Assembly (NCBI RefSeq): GCF_002013895.1
Contig: NZ_MAFQ01000006.1
Span: forward strand, 310,001-374,000
Direction: 5' to 3'
Origin: Mycobacteroides franklinii
GTDB taxonomy: Bacteria; Actinomycetota; Actinomycetes; Mycobacteriales; Mycobacteriaceae
DNA: 64,000 nt
The translations under genes and the position numbers were made by a program. The notes under the pieces are model-generated. The model saw nothing but the letters and a program-made list of their open reading frames with translations, had not been told where the DNA came from and made no database searches. Numbering within the stretch: the first letter of the stretch is position 1; each line of letters starts with the position of its first letter. Below are positions 45,614 through 54,826 of the stretch, piece after piece.

Positions 45614-46786
45614 TCAGCCCCGGCCGAGCCGCTGCCGCAGTCTCTCCAACGCTTCCTCGATCGTGTCCGAACTTCCCGCGAAGCTCAGTCTGATCCTCTG
45701 GTGGCCGTGCACGGTGTCGAAGTCGATACCGGGCGCAATCGCTACCCCCGTGCGCGCCAACAAGTCCGCACACCACTGTTCGGCGTTATCGGTCAGGTGC
45801 TCGATATCGGCGTACGCATAGAAGGCGCCATCGGGTGGGGCGATCTTGGTGATACCTGCGGCGGCGAGACCGTCGATGAGCAGTGTTCTGTTCGCCGCAT
45901 ATCGCCGCACATGCCCGTCGAGTTCCGCGCGCGCCTCGGCACTGAACGCCGCGAGCGCTCCGTACTGCGAGACCGCCGGCGGACAGATGGTGAAGTTGGA
46001 GGACAGCCTGTCGACGGCACGCAGGAACTGGCGCGGCACCAGCATCCAGCCCAACCGCCAGCCCGTCATCGAGAAATACTTGGACACCGAGCCCATAACC
46101 ACCGCTTCGCGACTGAATTCCCATGCACTGGAAGTCTTTTGATCGCCATAGGACAACCCGTGGTAAATCTCGTCGGAAATGAGCAGGGTGCCGTTGGCCT
46201 CGCACCACAGCGCGATTGCCTCCAGCTCGGCCGCGTCGATGATTGTACCGGTGGGGTTGGCAGGGCTGGCGACGACGAGGCCGGCGGGCGCCCGGCCATC
46301 CGTCTGCGAAACAGCCTCCAACATCGCCACCGTCGGCTGATATCGCGTCGCCGGCCCGCAGTCGATCTCGACTACCCGACAACCCAGTGCGGCAAGACAA
46401 TTGCGGTAGGCAGGGTAGCCGGGCCGGGTCATCACCACGGTGTCCCCCACGTCGAACGCGGCCAGGAACAGCAGCGTGAATCCTCCCGAGGATCCCGTGG
46501 TGACGACGACGTCGTCCGCGGCAACCTCAATGCCGGAACGCTCCCGGTGGTACCCGGCGATCGCCTCACGCAGCTCCGGCAGCCCGAGCGTTTCGGTGTA
46601 CCCGAGCACCTCGGCGCCGAGCGCCCCGCGCACCGCGTCGAGAACCACCGCGGGTGCACCCGTCGACGGCTGCCCGGCGGCCAGGGAAATCATGTCGCCG
46701 TGGGTGCGCTGGCGCGCGGCTGCCGCCGTCAGCACGTCCATGACATAGAACGGCGGAACGTCCGATCGCTGCGAGAGACCAACCAC
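45614..46786 (-). CDS. Class I PLP-dependent aminotransferase
   Basis: About 390 residues from GTG 46786 (VVGLSQRSDVPPFYVMDVL); a GTG 13 codons upstream is the alternative and neither has a clear ribosome site. PLP motifs: SLAAGQPSTGAP, VVVTTGSSGGFTLLF, NPTGTIID, SDEIYHGLSY and the Schiff-base Lys in SVSKYFSMTGWRLGW. It belongs to the aspartate aminotransferase superfamily. An acidic or aromatic amino acid is likely, but specificity cannot be read. It is divergent from the twin esterases. Confidence 0.85.
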   Translation of the reverse strand: MVGLSQRSDVPPFYVMDVLTAAAARQRTHGDMISLAAGQPSTGAPAVVLDAVRGALGAEVLGYTETLGLPELREAIAGYHRERSGIEVAADDVVVTTGSSGGFTLLFLAAFDVGDTVVMTRPGYPAYRNCLAALGCRVVEIDCGPATRYQPTVAMLEAVSQTDGRAPAGLVVASPANPTGTIIDAAELEAIALWCEANGTLLISDEIYHGLSYGDQKTSSAWEFSREAVVMGSVSKYFSMTGWRLGWMLVPRQFLRAVDRLSSNFTICPPAVSQYGALAAFSAEARAELDGHVRRYAANRTLLIDGLAAAGITKIAPPDGAFYAYADIEHLTDNAEQWCADLLARTGVAIAPGIDFDTVHGHQRIRLSFAGSSDTIEEALERLRQRLGRG

Positions 46787-46873
46787 GGTTGCGACGCTAT
46801 CGAATTTCTGGATCCAGGCGACCACCTGGGACGGTCTTCGCCCGAGAGGCTCGTCCCAGGCATGATGGTCGAC

Positions 46874-47689
46874 ATGCGTGACCTGTCCCGACGCTCACTA
46901 CTCAAGATCGGCGCGGCCACTGGTGCCGGTGCCGCACTCGCCGCTCTCCCTGGCACGGGAGTCCTCCCGGCCCGCGCCGACGGCGCCATCACCGCGGGCT
47001 CCTTTGTCTCGGCGGCGCGTGGCGGGGTCGGCACCGAATGGCGTATCGCCAGGCCACCGGGGGCCACCGGGCCCATCCGGCCCATCATCGCGCTGCACGG
47101 CAAAGGGCAGACGGCCGCAGGCGTCATGGAGGGCGGCGTGGAGAACATGCTGGCGCAGGCCGTGGCCTCGGGAGCCAAGCCGTTCGCGCTGGCAAGTGTC
47201 GACGGTGGCGGTGGCTACTGGCACAAGCGAGCCTCGGGTGAAGATGCCGGCGCCATGGTGCTGAACGAATTCATTCCGCTGCTGGCCGAGCAGGGGCTGG
47301 ACACCTCGCGGGTGGCATTCCTGGGTTGGTCCATGGGTGGATACGGCGCCATGCTGCTGGGTTCACGCCTGGGTGCGGGTCGCACCGCCGCCATCACCGC
47401 GGTCAGCCCGGCACTGTGGACATCCTCGGGCGCGACAGCACCCGGCGCCTTCGACGGTGCCGACGACTACGCCGCGAATTCGGTGTGGGGCCTGGCCGGG
47501 CTGAACACCATCCCCTTGCGCATCGACTGCGGTAACAGCGATCCGTTCTACAGCGCCACCAAGCAGTTCATCGCCCAGCTGCCGACGCCTCCGGCGGGCG
47601 GGTTCAGCCCCGGCGGACACGACGGCGCCTTCTGGAGTTCGCAGATCGGCGCCGAAATGGCCTGGATGGCGCCGCTGCTCACCGCCTAG
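46874..47689 (+). CDS. Tat-exported alpha/beta-hydrolase (esterase), tandem copy 1 (Rv0774c type)
   Basis: 271 residues from MRDLSRRSLLKIGAATGAGA, a twin-arginine signal peptide ending near PARADG. The mature protein has IIALHGKG as oxyanion strand, nucleophile Ser in FLGWSMGGYGAML, acid in DCGNSDPFY and His in GGHDGAFW. ATGs at 46862 and 46865 are also in frame. I chose 46874 because a CATGAT lies seven bases before it and the N-terminus then aligns with the next gene. It is a secreted, folded-exported esterase; the lipid or wall substrate is unknown. It is 46 bp from its paralogue. Confidence 0.82.
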   Translation: MRDLSRRSLLKIGAATGAGAALAALPGTGVLPARADGAITAGSFVSAARGGVGTEWRIARPPGATGPIRPIIALHGKGQTAAGVMEGGVENMLAQAVASGAKPFALASVDGGGGYWHKRASGEDAGAMVLNEFIPLLAEQGLDTSRVAFLGWSMGGYGAMLLGSRLGAGRTAAITAVSPALWTSSGATAPGAFDGADDYAANSVWGLAGLNTIPLRIDCGNSDPFYSATKQFIAQLPTPPAGGFSPGGHDGAFWSSQIGAEMAWMAPLLTA

Positions 47690-47735
47690 CGCCGGGACCT
47701 CGACGTGTTTGCCATCCGCTGGCATCATGGCAGGG

Positions 47736-48533
47736 GTGTCAGCCTTGTCCCGTCGTCAGCTGCTGCGGGCCGGCGCCGCACTCGGAGCCGGTGCAGCGCT
47801 GCTCCCGACCCTCGCACCCCCGGCTCGGGCGTTCGGTGAGGTAACCACCGGCTCGTTCGTGTCGGCAGCCCGGGGCGGTGTCGAGACGGGGTACAAGATT
47901 GCCCGTCCACCGGGAGCCGACGGGCCGCTGCGCCCGGTGATCTTGCTGCACGGCCGCGACGAGACAGCCGACCGGATGATCGGCTGGGGCTTCGAGAACA
48001 TCGTCGGGGGAGCCGGAGGGCCTGCTGTCGCGGTCGCCGCCATCGACGGCGGCAACAGTTACTGGCATCCACACGAGTCGGGTGATGACCCCGGCGCCAT
48101 GATCATCAACGAGTTCCTGCCACTACTGGCCGAGCAGGGCATGGACACCTCGCGCGTCGCCTTCCTGGGGTGGTCGGCCGGTGGATACGGCGCGCTGCTC
48201 AACGGCGCGCGTCTGGGCGGACCGAGAACGGCCGCCATCGCCGCGGTGGGCCCGGCACTGTGGACCGTGTACGAGGCAGCCACACCGGATGCCTTCGACG
48301 GTCCGAAGAACTGGTCCGACTACTCGGTCTTCAATCTTCCGCAGCTCGACACCATTCCGCTGTGGGTGTCCTGCGGCACGGAGGACAGGTTCTACGAGGC
48401 CGCCAAACTATTCGCCTCCGAGCGCAAGACGCCGCCTGCCGGCGGCTTCAGCCCGGGCGGGCATGACGGCGACTACTGGGACACGCAGGTATCCCCCGCA
48501 CTGAGCTGGATCGCACCGATCCTGGCCGCCTAG
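47736..48533 (+). CDS. Tat-exported alpha/beta-hydrolase (esterase), tandem copy 2
   Basis: 265 residues from GTG (VSALSRRQLLRAG), a twin-arginine signal; an ATG at 47727 is the alternative. It shares with copy 1 the blocks GSFVSAARGGV, LLAEQGMDTSRVAFLGWS, the nucleophile WSAGGYGALL and the His region FSPGGHDGDYW, so the pair is a clear tandem duplication. The catalytic triad is intact in both copies. M. tuberculosis has a single Rv0774c at this place. It is convergent with a membrane-anchored protein. Confidence 0.82.
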   Translation: MSALSRRQLLRAGAALGAGAALLPTLAPPARAFGEVTTGSFVSAARGGVETGYKIARPPGADGPLRPVILLHGRDETADRMIGWGFENIVGGAGGPAVAVAAIDGGNSYWHPHESGDDPGAMIINEFLPLLAEQGMDTSRVAFLGWSAGGYGALLNGARLGGPRTAAIAAVGPALWTVYEAATPDAFDGPKNWSDYSVFNLPQLDTIPLWVSCGTEDRFYEAAKLFASERKTPPAGGFSPGGHDGDYWDTQVSPALSWIAPILAA

Positions 48534-49156
48534 AGCCCCGGATTTGGGGGAATCTCGAAGGTCGTCGAGGGTTCCTTCGGCGCTTGAACGCACGTCACTG
48601 TCCACCAGTTGGCAATCGAACCTGCCCGCCGGTGCTCGCACTGACGTTCTTCTTCTTGCCTGAGGGCTTCGAAGTCACGGGTAATCCCGCAGGACCGCGC
48701 CGATGATTGATGCGCGAACTCGTAGCGGAGAACCAATGTGTCGATCGATAGGAGGCCGTCACGTCGGGCCAGCTTGTCGGCGAGCGCGACATCGTCTTCC
48801 GCCATCGCACGGATATCCGCCTCCAGTGTCAGTCCGTGGTCGGCATGACCATCAGGCATCAACGCCCGCAACGACTCCGCCTCACGCCGCAATGCCTGGC
48901 TGAATGCCGAGGCAGCAGGTCCGATCTTCTCGTCCTGCCACGACCACGTGCGACCCTTCGTCAATCTCGCGAAGTCGTCATATTCGGGGTTGGCACGCTC
49001 AGCCACGGCGAGCAGCGCGGTACACAGCGACAGTTCATGGACGTCCGGAGCCCCGACTGCCTGTGATCGGTTCGACCTCCAACTCAGCACCAGCAGCACA
49101 CTCGCGGTGAGAACCGCGGTCACCACAGCAACCGCAATCCAGCGTCGACGCCCCAT
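48530..49156 (-). CDS. Membrane-anchored hypothetical protein
   Basis: 208 residues from MGRRRWIAVAVVTAVL with a CAGGGGGA ribosome site. A single N-terminal membrane anchor is at about 6-25. The remaining part is mostly helical and carries four cysteines (LSLCTALLA, SARSCGITR, RQCEHR, VTCVQAPKE) that may form two disulfides. No enzymatic motif. The stop overlaps the second esterase. It lies 22 bp downstream of purD and may be transcribed with it. Confidence 0.7.
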   Translation of the reverse strand: MGRRRWIAVAVVTAVLTASVLLVLSWRSNRSQAVGAPDVHELSLCTALLAVAERANPEYDDFARLTKGRTWSWQDEKIGPAASAFSQALRREAESLRALMPDGHADHGLTLEADIRAMAEDDVALADKLARRDGLLSIDTLVLRYEFAHQSSARSCGITRDFEALRQEEERQCEHRRAGSIANWWTVTCVQAPKEPSTTFEIPPNPGL

Positions 49157-49178
49157 CGATCGATCCCCCTGCCGTTCG

Positions 49179-50447
49179 CTAGAGGCTGATGCGCCCCTCC
49201 GCCGCGGCCAGCCCGATATCGCTGCGGAAGTGGCTGCCCGGCAGGCGAATCGCCTCGATCTTGGCGTAGGCATCGGCTCGCGCGGCTTCTAGGTCGGCGC
49301 CGGTGCCCACCACCGACAACACGCGTCCACCGGACGAGACGACAGCACCGTCCTCCCGACGGGCTGTCCCGGCGTGCAACACACCCTCGGCGTCGGCGCC
49401 GGTGATCACATCGCCCGTGCGCGGACGCAACGGATAGTTCTCGGCGGCCACCACCACGGTGACGGCACTACCGTTCTGCCAGCGCAGCGGGCCGAAGTCG
49501 CGGAGAGTCCCGGTCGCGGCGGCGTTCAACAGCTGCCCCAGCGGAGACTCCAGCAGGGCCAGCACCGCCTGGGTCTCCGGATCGCCGAAGCGGCAATTGA
49601 ACTCGACGACCGAGGGGCCGTTCGAGGTGATCGCCAACCCCGCGTACAGGACCCCGGTGAACGTGCTGCCACGCTGAACAAGCTCGGCGGCAACGGGTTT
49701 GACGATGGTGTCGACGATCTCGGTGACAGTCTCGTCCGGCAGCCAGGGCAGCGGGGAGTAAGCACCCATGCCGCCGGTGTTGGGACCGGTGTCGCCGTCG
49801 CCCACCCGCTTGTGGTCCTGAGCAGGCAGCAGCGGCACCACAGTCTCACCGTCCACGATGCACAGCAAGGAGACCTCGGGCCCGTCGAGGAAGGACTCCA
49901 GCAACACAGGATGCCCATCGTCGAGCAGGCTCGCGGCGTGGGCACGCGCCGCGGCGCGGTCATCGGTGACCACCACGCCCTTGCCCGCGGCCAGGCCGTC
50001 ATCCTTGACCACCCATGCCGGCTCGCTCGCGAACCGATCCAGGGCGGCATCCAGATGCGCTGGGTTGTCGACGATTTCGCTGCGCGCGGTGCGCACCCCG
50101 GCCGATGTCATCACGTCTTTGGCGAACGCCTTGGAACCCTCGATGCGCGCGGCGGCCGCCGACGGGCCGAAGCAGGCAATACCCGCGGCGCGCACGGCGT
50201 CACCGACGCCCAGCACCAACGGCACCTCGGGGCCGATGACGACGAGGTCGATCTTCAGTTTGGCGGCCAACGCCACGACCTCGGCGGCGGAGCCGATGTC
50301 GACGGCATGCTGCTCGGCCACGGCCGCGGTGCCCGCGTTACCCGGCGCTATCGCCAGATAGTCCACGTGCGGGTCACGCTTGAGAGCGATCGCCAAAGCG
50401 TGTTCACGGCCACCGGATCCCAGAATCAGGACACGCAAGGACTCCAT
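49179..50447 (-). CDS. purD: Phosphoribosylamine-glycine ligase
   Basis: 422 residues. It makes GAR from phosphoribosylamine, glycine and ATP, the step after PurF. N-terminal [16 protein letters not shown]-grasp blocks [21 protein letters not shown] and the metal/ATP end [14 protein letters not shown] are all present. It appears leaderless, with TAGGGT seven bases before ATG. Confidence 0.96.
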   Translation of the reverse strand: MESLRVLILGSGGREHALAIALKRDPHVDYLAIAPGNAGTAAVAEQHAVDIGSAAEVVALAAKLKIDLVVIGPEVPLVLGVGDAVRAAGIACFGPSAAAARIEGSKAFAKDVMTSAGVRTARSEIVDNPAHLDAALDRFASEPAWVVKDDGLAAGKGVVVTDDRAAARAHAASLLDDGHPVLLESFLDGPEVSLLCIVDGETVVPLLPAQDHKRVGDGDTGPNTGGMGAYSPLPWLPDETVTEIVDTIVKPVAAELVQRGSTFTGVLYAGLAITSNGPSVVEFNCRFGDPETQAVLALLESPLGQLLNAAATGTLRDFGPLRWQNGSAVTVVVAAENYPLRPRTGDVITGADAEGVLHAGTARREDGAVVSSGGRVLSVVGTGADLEAARADAYAKIEAIRLPGSHFRSDIGLAAAEGRISL

Positions 50448-50454
50448 GCGCCCA

Positions 50455-50460
50455 ACCCTA
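50455..50460 (-). promoter_or_regulatory. -10 hexamer of leaderless purD
   Basis: TAGGGT on the minus strand, seven bases before ATG at 50447. It lies just after the stop of the upstream tetR gene. Confidence 0.45.
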
Positions 50461-50479
50461 TCGGTCTGGGTGTGCCCGG

Positions 50480-51076
50480 CTATGCATCCGGGCGGTATCC
50501 CCGCAGCAACTTGGCGAGTAGCTCGTCCCTGCCCGCCACAAGCTCCGGGTAGGGACGCAGCGTCTTCACCAACGCCTCCCCGTCGAACATGTCGGTGATC
50601 ATGAAGACCAACGTGACGAGTTCCGCGTCGGACAGCCGGTCGGTCCCGGGCACCGATCGCGCCAGCGTGACCATCTGCGCTCCGTACTCGGCCACCGCGA
50701 CCTGCAAGGTCTGCCGCAGCTGTTCGTCGGTGCGCGCGGCCACCATGAGTTCGTAGAGCACGGCGTTGATGGGCTCTTCCTTGAGTGCGCGCATCACCGC
50801 CATCACATCCTCGAATTCGGCAAGACGATCCCCCGCCTTGTCGAACTGGGCGCGCACGGTCGCGAGCTGGCGGCGCAAGGTCTCGTGCGCCACCGCTGCC
50901 ATGAAGTCGCCGACGGTCGGGAAGTGCCGGAACAACGCCCCATAGGACAACCCGGCGCGGCGGGCGATTTTCTGCACGGAAGCGCGCGAATATCCCAGCT
51001 CGGCGATGGTGTCGATACCGGAATCGAGCAGCCGAGCGATGGTCGATTCACGGCGCTCGGCCTGGGTGGGGCTCAC
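50480..51076 (-). CDS. TetR-family transcriptional regulator
   Basis: 198 residues from [26 protein letters not shown], then [20 protein letters not shown]. The C-terminal domain has [20 protein letters not shown], a pattern of regulators for lipid or steroid-like ligands, though this is a weak guess. It is divergent from the amidohydrolase gene, with a candidate operator overlapping that gene's -35. It appears leaderless (TAGTGT six bases upstream). Confidence 0.85.
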   Translation of the reverse strand: MSPTQAERRESTIARLLDSGIDTIAELGYSRASVQKIARRAGLSYGALFRHFPTVGDFMAAVAHETLRRQLATVRAQFDKAGDRLAEFEDVMAVMRALKEEPINAVLYELMVAARTDEQLRQTLQVAVAEYGAQMVTLARSVPGTDRLSDAELVTLVFMITDMFDGEALVKTLRPYPELVAGRDELLAKLLRGYRPDA

Positions 51077-51082
51077 GGGTGC

Positions 51083-51088
51083 ACACTA
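51083..51088 (-). promoter_or_regulatory. -10 hexamer of leaderless tetR
   Basis: TAGTGT on the minus strand, six bases before GTG at 51076. Confidence 0.42.
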
Positions 51089-51115
51089 GAGGAACGCGAC
51101 ACACATGTGGCGCCC

Positions 51116-51132
51116 ATCACTAACATTGTGAT
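51116..51132. promoter_or_regulatory. Candidate TetR operator
   Basis: Inverted arms ATCAC and GTGAT with seven bases between. It overlaps the -35 of the amidohydrolase promoter (TTGTGA at 51126-51131), as expected for a repressor site. An 8-bp palindrome CACATGTG lies at 51102-51109. Confidence 0.42.
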
Positions 51133-51155
51133 TGGTTGCCATCTTTTTTTAGACT
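51126..51155 (+). promoter_or_regulatory. Promoter of the amidohydrolase-hydrolase operon
   Basis: -35 TTGTGA and -10 TAGACT separated by 18 bases. A GAAGGG ribosome site precedes ATG at 51186. Confidence 0.45.
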
Positions 51156-51185
51156 CGCCATAACACCCAACGAAGGGCAGCCCCC

Positions 51186-52997
51186 ATGGACGACAGTCTT
51201 CGCGCAAGCGGCTCATCCTCGAGCGACTACGACCTCATCATTCGCGATGGCCTCTGGTTCAACGGCACCAATTCCGAACCTCGTAAGGCCAATCTCGGGA
51301 TCAAAGAGGGGCGGGTCGCCACCGTCTCCACCGTCCCGCTGGACGAGACCGATTGCCCCGAGGTGATCGATGCCGGCGGCAAGTGGGTGCTGCCCGGGTT
51401 CGTCGACATCCACACCCACTACGACGCCGAGGTGCTGCTCAACCCGGGGCTCGATGAGTCGGTGCGCCACGGCGTCACCACCATCGTGCTGGGCTGCTGT
51501 TCCATGTCGACCGTCTACGCCAAGCCCGAGGACGCCGCGGACCTGTTCAGCCGCGTGGAAGCGGTGCCGCGCAAGCATGTGATTGGCGCGCTCAACGAAT
51601 TTCAGGACTGGACCGATCCGGAGAGCTACGTCAAGAAGATCGACGCGTTGCCCCTCGGCCCCAATGTGACATCTTTCCTTGGACATTCGGATCTGCGTGC
51701 CGCCGTCATGGGGCTGGGCCGCGCCACCAACAACTGGTCGTTCCCCACGCGCAAGGAACTCGACCGGATGGCCGACATGCTCGACAAGGCACTCGACGCG
51801 GGCATGCTCGGCATGTCCGGCATGGACGCCCCCATCGACAAGCTCGACGGCGACCGCTACCGCTCGCGGGCGCTGCCGTCGACCTACGCGTGGTGGCATG
51901 AGCGGTGGCGCCTGATCAACGTGCTGCGCAAGCGTGACCGCATCCTGCAGAGCGCCCCGAACATCAACAATCCGCTCACCGCGGTCTTGTTCTTCCTGTC
52001 CACGGGAACCCGTTTCTTCAAGCGCCGCAAGGCTGTTCCCGTCAGCCTGCTGGTCGCCGCCGACTCCAAGAGCATCAAGGGCGCGAACGTGTTCTTCAGC
52101 GCCGCCGCCAGGATCGGGAACAAGGTCTTCAAGTCCAATGTGAAGTTCCAGCACATGCCGCTGCCCTTCACGCTGTACTCCGATGGCATCGATCTGCCGG
52201 TGTTCGAGGAGTTCGGGGCCGGCACGGCCGCGCTGCACATCAAGGAGCAGCTCGAGCGCAACAAACTGATGGCCGACAAGGAGTATCGCCGCAAGTTCCG
52301 GCGCGAGTTCGCCATGAAGAAGCACAAGCCAGGCCTGTGGCACAAGGACTTCCACGACGCCGTCATCGTGGAATGCCCGGACGCCTCACTGATCGGCAAG
52401 ACGTTCGGCCAGATCGGCGACGAGCGCGGCATCGCACCGCTGGACGCCTTCCTGGACGTGTTGGTCGAGAACGGTGAGAAGAACGTCCGTTGGACCACCA
52501 CGGTCGGCAACCACCGCCCCAAGGTGCTCGACGAGATGGCCAAGGACCCCAACTTCCAATTGGGCTTCTCCGATGCCGGTGCGCACCTGCGCAACATGGC
52601 GTTCTACAACTTCTCGCTGCGCTTCCTCAAGCGCATGAACGACGCCCAGAAGGCCGGGAAACCGGTGATGTCCCTCGGTCAGGCCGTCCACCGCCTGACC
52701 GGCGAGCTGGCCAGCTGGTTCGGGCTTGATGCCGGATACCTGCGCGAGGGTGACCGCGCCGATTTCGTCATCATCGATCCGGAGAAGCTGGACGGCACTG
52801 TCGACGCCTACAACGAGGCACAGGCCCCGTTCTTCGACAACCTCTCACGCATGGTGAACCGCAATGACGAGACCGTCATCGCCACTGCGGTCAGCGGCAA
52901 GGTGGTGTTCCGTCTCGGTGAGTTCATCGACGGCTACGGGCACGACCTGCAGACCGGTCGGTACCTGAAGGCCGGTGAGAAACTCGCGGTCCGATGA
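51186..52997 (+). CDS. Amidohydrolase, N-acyl-D-amino-acid deacylase type
   Basis: 603 residues. It begins SSSDYDLIIRDGLWFNGTN and has the metal motif GFVDIHTHYDAEVL at about 73-86, a D-aminoacylase pattern; SFLGHSDLRAAVMG and the late Asp in LGFSDAGAHL fit the same fold. The amidohydrolase C-terminal strand has YLREGDRADFVIIDPEKLDG. Substrates of the family are N-acyl-D-amino acids, dihydropyrimidines and related amides. The actual substrate is unknown. It is coupled to the alpha/beta-hydrolase (ATGA) and is under the divergent TetR. Confidence 0.82.
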   Translation: MDDSLRASGSSSSDYDLIIRDGLWFNGTNSEPRKANLGIKEGRVATVSTVPLDETDCPEVIDAGGKWVLPGFVDIHTHYDAEVLLNPGLDESVRHGVTTIVLGCCSMSTVYAKPEDAADLFSRVEAVPRKHVIGALNEFQDWTDPESYVKKIDALPLGPNVTSFLGHSDLRAAVMGLGRATNNWSFPTRKELDRMADMLDKALDAGMLGMSGMDAPIDKLDGDRYRSRALPSTYAWWHERWRLINVLRKRDRILQSAPNINNPLTAVLFFLSTGTRFFKRRKAVPVSLLVAADSKSIKGANVFFSAAARIGNKVFKSNVKFQHMPLPFTLYSDGIDLPVFEEFGAGTAALHIKEQLERNKLMADKEYRRKFRREFAMKKHKPGLWHKDFHDAVIVECPDASLIGKTFGQIGDERGIAPLDAFLDVLVENGEKNVRWTTTVGNHRPKVLDEMAKDPNFQLGFSDAGAHLRNMAFYNFSLRFLKRMNDAQKAGKPVMSLGQAVHRLTGELASWFGLDAGYLREGDRADFVIIDPEKLDGTVDAYNEAQAPFFDNLSRMVNRNDETVIATAVSGKVVFRLGEFIDGYGHDLQTGRYLKAGEKLAVR

Positions 52998-53857
52998 GCG
53001 CGGCGACACGCCTCTCCACGTTCACCAATGACGGCCTGATCTTCGACGTCATCGACGAGGGGCCGCTCGACGGACCGGTGATCGTTGCGTTGCACGGTTT
53101 TCCCGAGCGGGCGACCATGTGGGCCGAGATCATCCCGAAGCTGACGGACGCCGGATTCCGGGTGCTGGCCCCGAATCAGCGGGGCTACTCCCCCGGCGCC
53201 CGACCCATCGGCGTCCGGAACTATGCCCTGGACAAGCTCCAGGGCGACATCCTCGCTCTCACCGATCAGGCCGGCGTTCCCACATTCCATGTGCTAGCCC
53301 ATGACTGGGGCGCAGCAGTGGCGTGGCAGCTGGCCGGCGACCACGGCGACCGAGTGCGCACCACCTCTGTGCTTTCGGTCCCGCATCCACGCGCGTTCCG
53401 GGATGCCATGCTGCGCGGCCAGATTCTGCATTCCTGGTACATGCTGCTGTTCCAGATCCCGCGGTTTCCGGAATGGCTCTTCAGCTTCAACGACAAGGAA
53501 GCGTTCCAAAAGTTCGGCAAATCGTGGATGAAGGTCTCCGACCGGCTCGCCGAACGCATACGGGAGCTGTTCAACGAGCCCGGCGCTACCACCGCAACAG
53601 TGAATTGGTATCGGGCGATGCGCTATTCGCTCCGGTCGCCGGCACGGACGGTCCGCGTGCCCACCTTGTTCATCTGGAGCGACGAGGACTCCGCGGTGAC
53701 ACGTGCGGCCGCAGACGCCACCCCCAAATACGTGGACGCGCCTTATCGTTTCGAAGTCTTCGAAGGTGTGTCGCATTGGATCGCCGAGGAGCGACCCGAT
53801 GAGACGGCCTCGCTTGTCTTGGAACACATCCGGGAGCACAGCGAGCACACGCCGTAG
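52994..53857 (+). CDS. Alpha/beta-hydrolase, epoxide hydrolase/haloalkane dehalogenase type
   Basis: 287 residues. Oxyanion motif VALHGFPERATMW at about 24-36 (HGxP), then PNQRGYSPGARP and the Asp nucleophile in AHDWGAAVAW. This HDWG nucleophile is that of epoxide hydrolases. The acid is read in FIWSDEDSAV and His in EGVSHWIAEERP. The start overlaps the amidohydrolase stop (ATGA). Paired cytoplasmic hydrolases under one TetR suggest a degradative route for one compound; the compound is unknown. Confidence 0.84.
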   Translation: MSAATRLSTFTNDGLIFDVIDEGPLDGPVIVALHGFPERATMWAEIIPKLTDAGFRVLAPNQRGYSPGARPIGVRNYALDKLQGDILALTDQAGVPTFHVLAHDWGAAVAWQLAGDHGDRVRTTSVLSVPHPRAFRDAMLRGQILHSWYMLLFQIPRFPEWLFSFNDKEAFQKFGKSWMKVSDRLAERIRELFNEPGATTATVNWYRAMRYSLRSPARTVRVPTLFIWSDEDSAVTRAAADATPKYVDAPYRFEVFEGVSHWIAEERPDETASLVLEHIREHSEHTP

Positions 53858-53860
53858 CGC

Positions 53861-54754
53861 TTACCGGGACTCCAATACGGCCGCGGCGTCCCGTAGCCCC
53901 TGGATGGTCGCGGCGATGGCCGGACGGTGCTGCGCCCCGGGGCGGGCCAGCACCTCATAGAGCCGTGCGGCGCGCACCTCACGGATGACCAGCCGCGCCA
54001 CCCGGGGACTCCGGCTCACGTACCGCGGCATCAGCGCGACGCCATGTCCGTGGGCCACCATATCCTCGACGATTTGAAAATCTTTGAACCGGAACCTGAC
54101 TCGCGGCCGGATTCCGGTAGAAACCCCGAGTGACACCAGGACATCATCGACCGGAAAGCCCTCGGGGACACTGATCCACGTCTCGTCGGCGAGCTCGGCC
54201 GGTGTCACCGAGTCACATGTCGCCAGCGGATGATCTCGGTGCACCAGCAGATCAATCGGCTCCCGCAACAGCGTCGTGGACCAGACGCGGGGCAATTTCA
54301 AGGCCGCGGCTCGCTCGTCGCGGTGAGTGACGACGATGTCGTATTCGGTCAACAGTCCGGGCGCCTCGCTGTAGGTGACGTCCTCATCGCTCGGACGCAC
54401 GTCCACTACCCCGCCCACCACTGCCACGACTCTCGGTAGCAACAGTCCGGCACCGGAGGGAAACGACGCCACACGCACCACGGGCTGCGTGCCTTCCCGA
54501 TAGATCACCATCTCCTCGGCCGCACGATCGACCGCAGCGATCACCTCGTCGGCGCGCAACACCAACGCACGACCCGCCTCGGTGAGCGCGATGCCGCGGC
54601 CTTCCTGCCGCAGCAAGGGCACTCCCGCCTCGCGCGTCAGAACCTTCAGCTGCTGCGAGACCGCCGAGGGCGTGAGGCGCATCGCATCGGCCACCTCGCC
54701 CACGGTGCCCCGGTCGGCAAATTCCCGCAGAATCCGCAGGCGACGCACCTCCAT
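53861..54754 (-). CDS. LysR-family transcriptional regulator
   Basis: 297 residues. The HTH is in LRILREFADRGTVGEVADAM, followed by LTPSAVSQQLKVLTREAG. The effector domain of about 200 residues has the RADEVIAAVDRAAEEM linker helix. It is divergent from the EamA-type transporter, a common LysR arrangement for an exporter that the regulator controls. It appears leaderless (TAGTTT six bases upstream), with the candidate LysR site at its -35. Confidence 0.88.
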   Translation of the reverse strand: MEVRRLRILREFADRGTVGEVADAMRLTPSAVSQQLKVLTREAGVPLLRQEGRGIALTEAGRALVLRADEVIAAVDRAAEEMVIYREGTQPVVRVASFPSGAGLLLPRVVAVVGGVVDVRPSDEDVTYSEAPGLLTEYDIVVTHRDERAAALKLPRVWSTTLLREPIDLLVHRDHPLATCDSVTPAELADETWISVPEGFPVDDVLVSLGVSTGIRPRVRFRFKDFQIVEDMVAHGHGVALMPRYVSRSPRVARLVIREVRAARLYEVLARPGAQHRPAIAATIQGLRDAAAVLESR

Positions 54755-54760
54755 GAAGTA

Positions 54761-54766
54761 AAACTA
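54761..54766 (-). promoter_or_regulatory. -10 hexamer of leaderless lysR
   Basis: TAGTTT on the minus strand, six bases before ATG at 54754. Confidence 0.42.
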
Positions 54767-54776
54767 CACGAATAGT

Positions 54777-54796
54777 GCACATTAATTAGATTGTGC
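54777..54796. promoter_or_regulatory. Candidate LysR binding site in the lysR-eamA intergenic region
   Basis: Arms GCACA and TGTGC flank a 10-base AT-rich centre. It spans the expected -35 of lysR and a TAGATT (54787-54792) that could be the -10 of the transporter gene. Occupancy here would affect both promoters. Confidence 0.42.
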
Positions 54797-54826
54797 TGAA
54801 TCAACTTCCTGCGCAGGATCGACGGC

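Noticed and set aside
45350..46860. A long open frame antisense to the aminotransferase that runs into the first esterase
   Set aside because: The sequence lacks protein-like composition, lies opposite a clear aminotransferase and ends as an esterase whose own start and signal peptide are obvious. High GC keeps such frames open.
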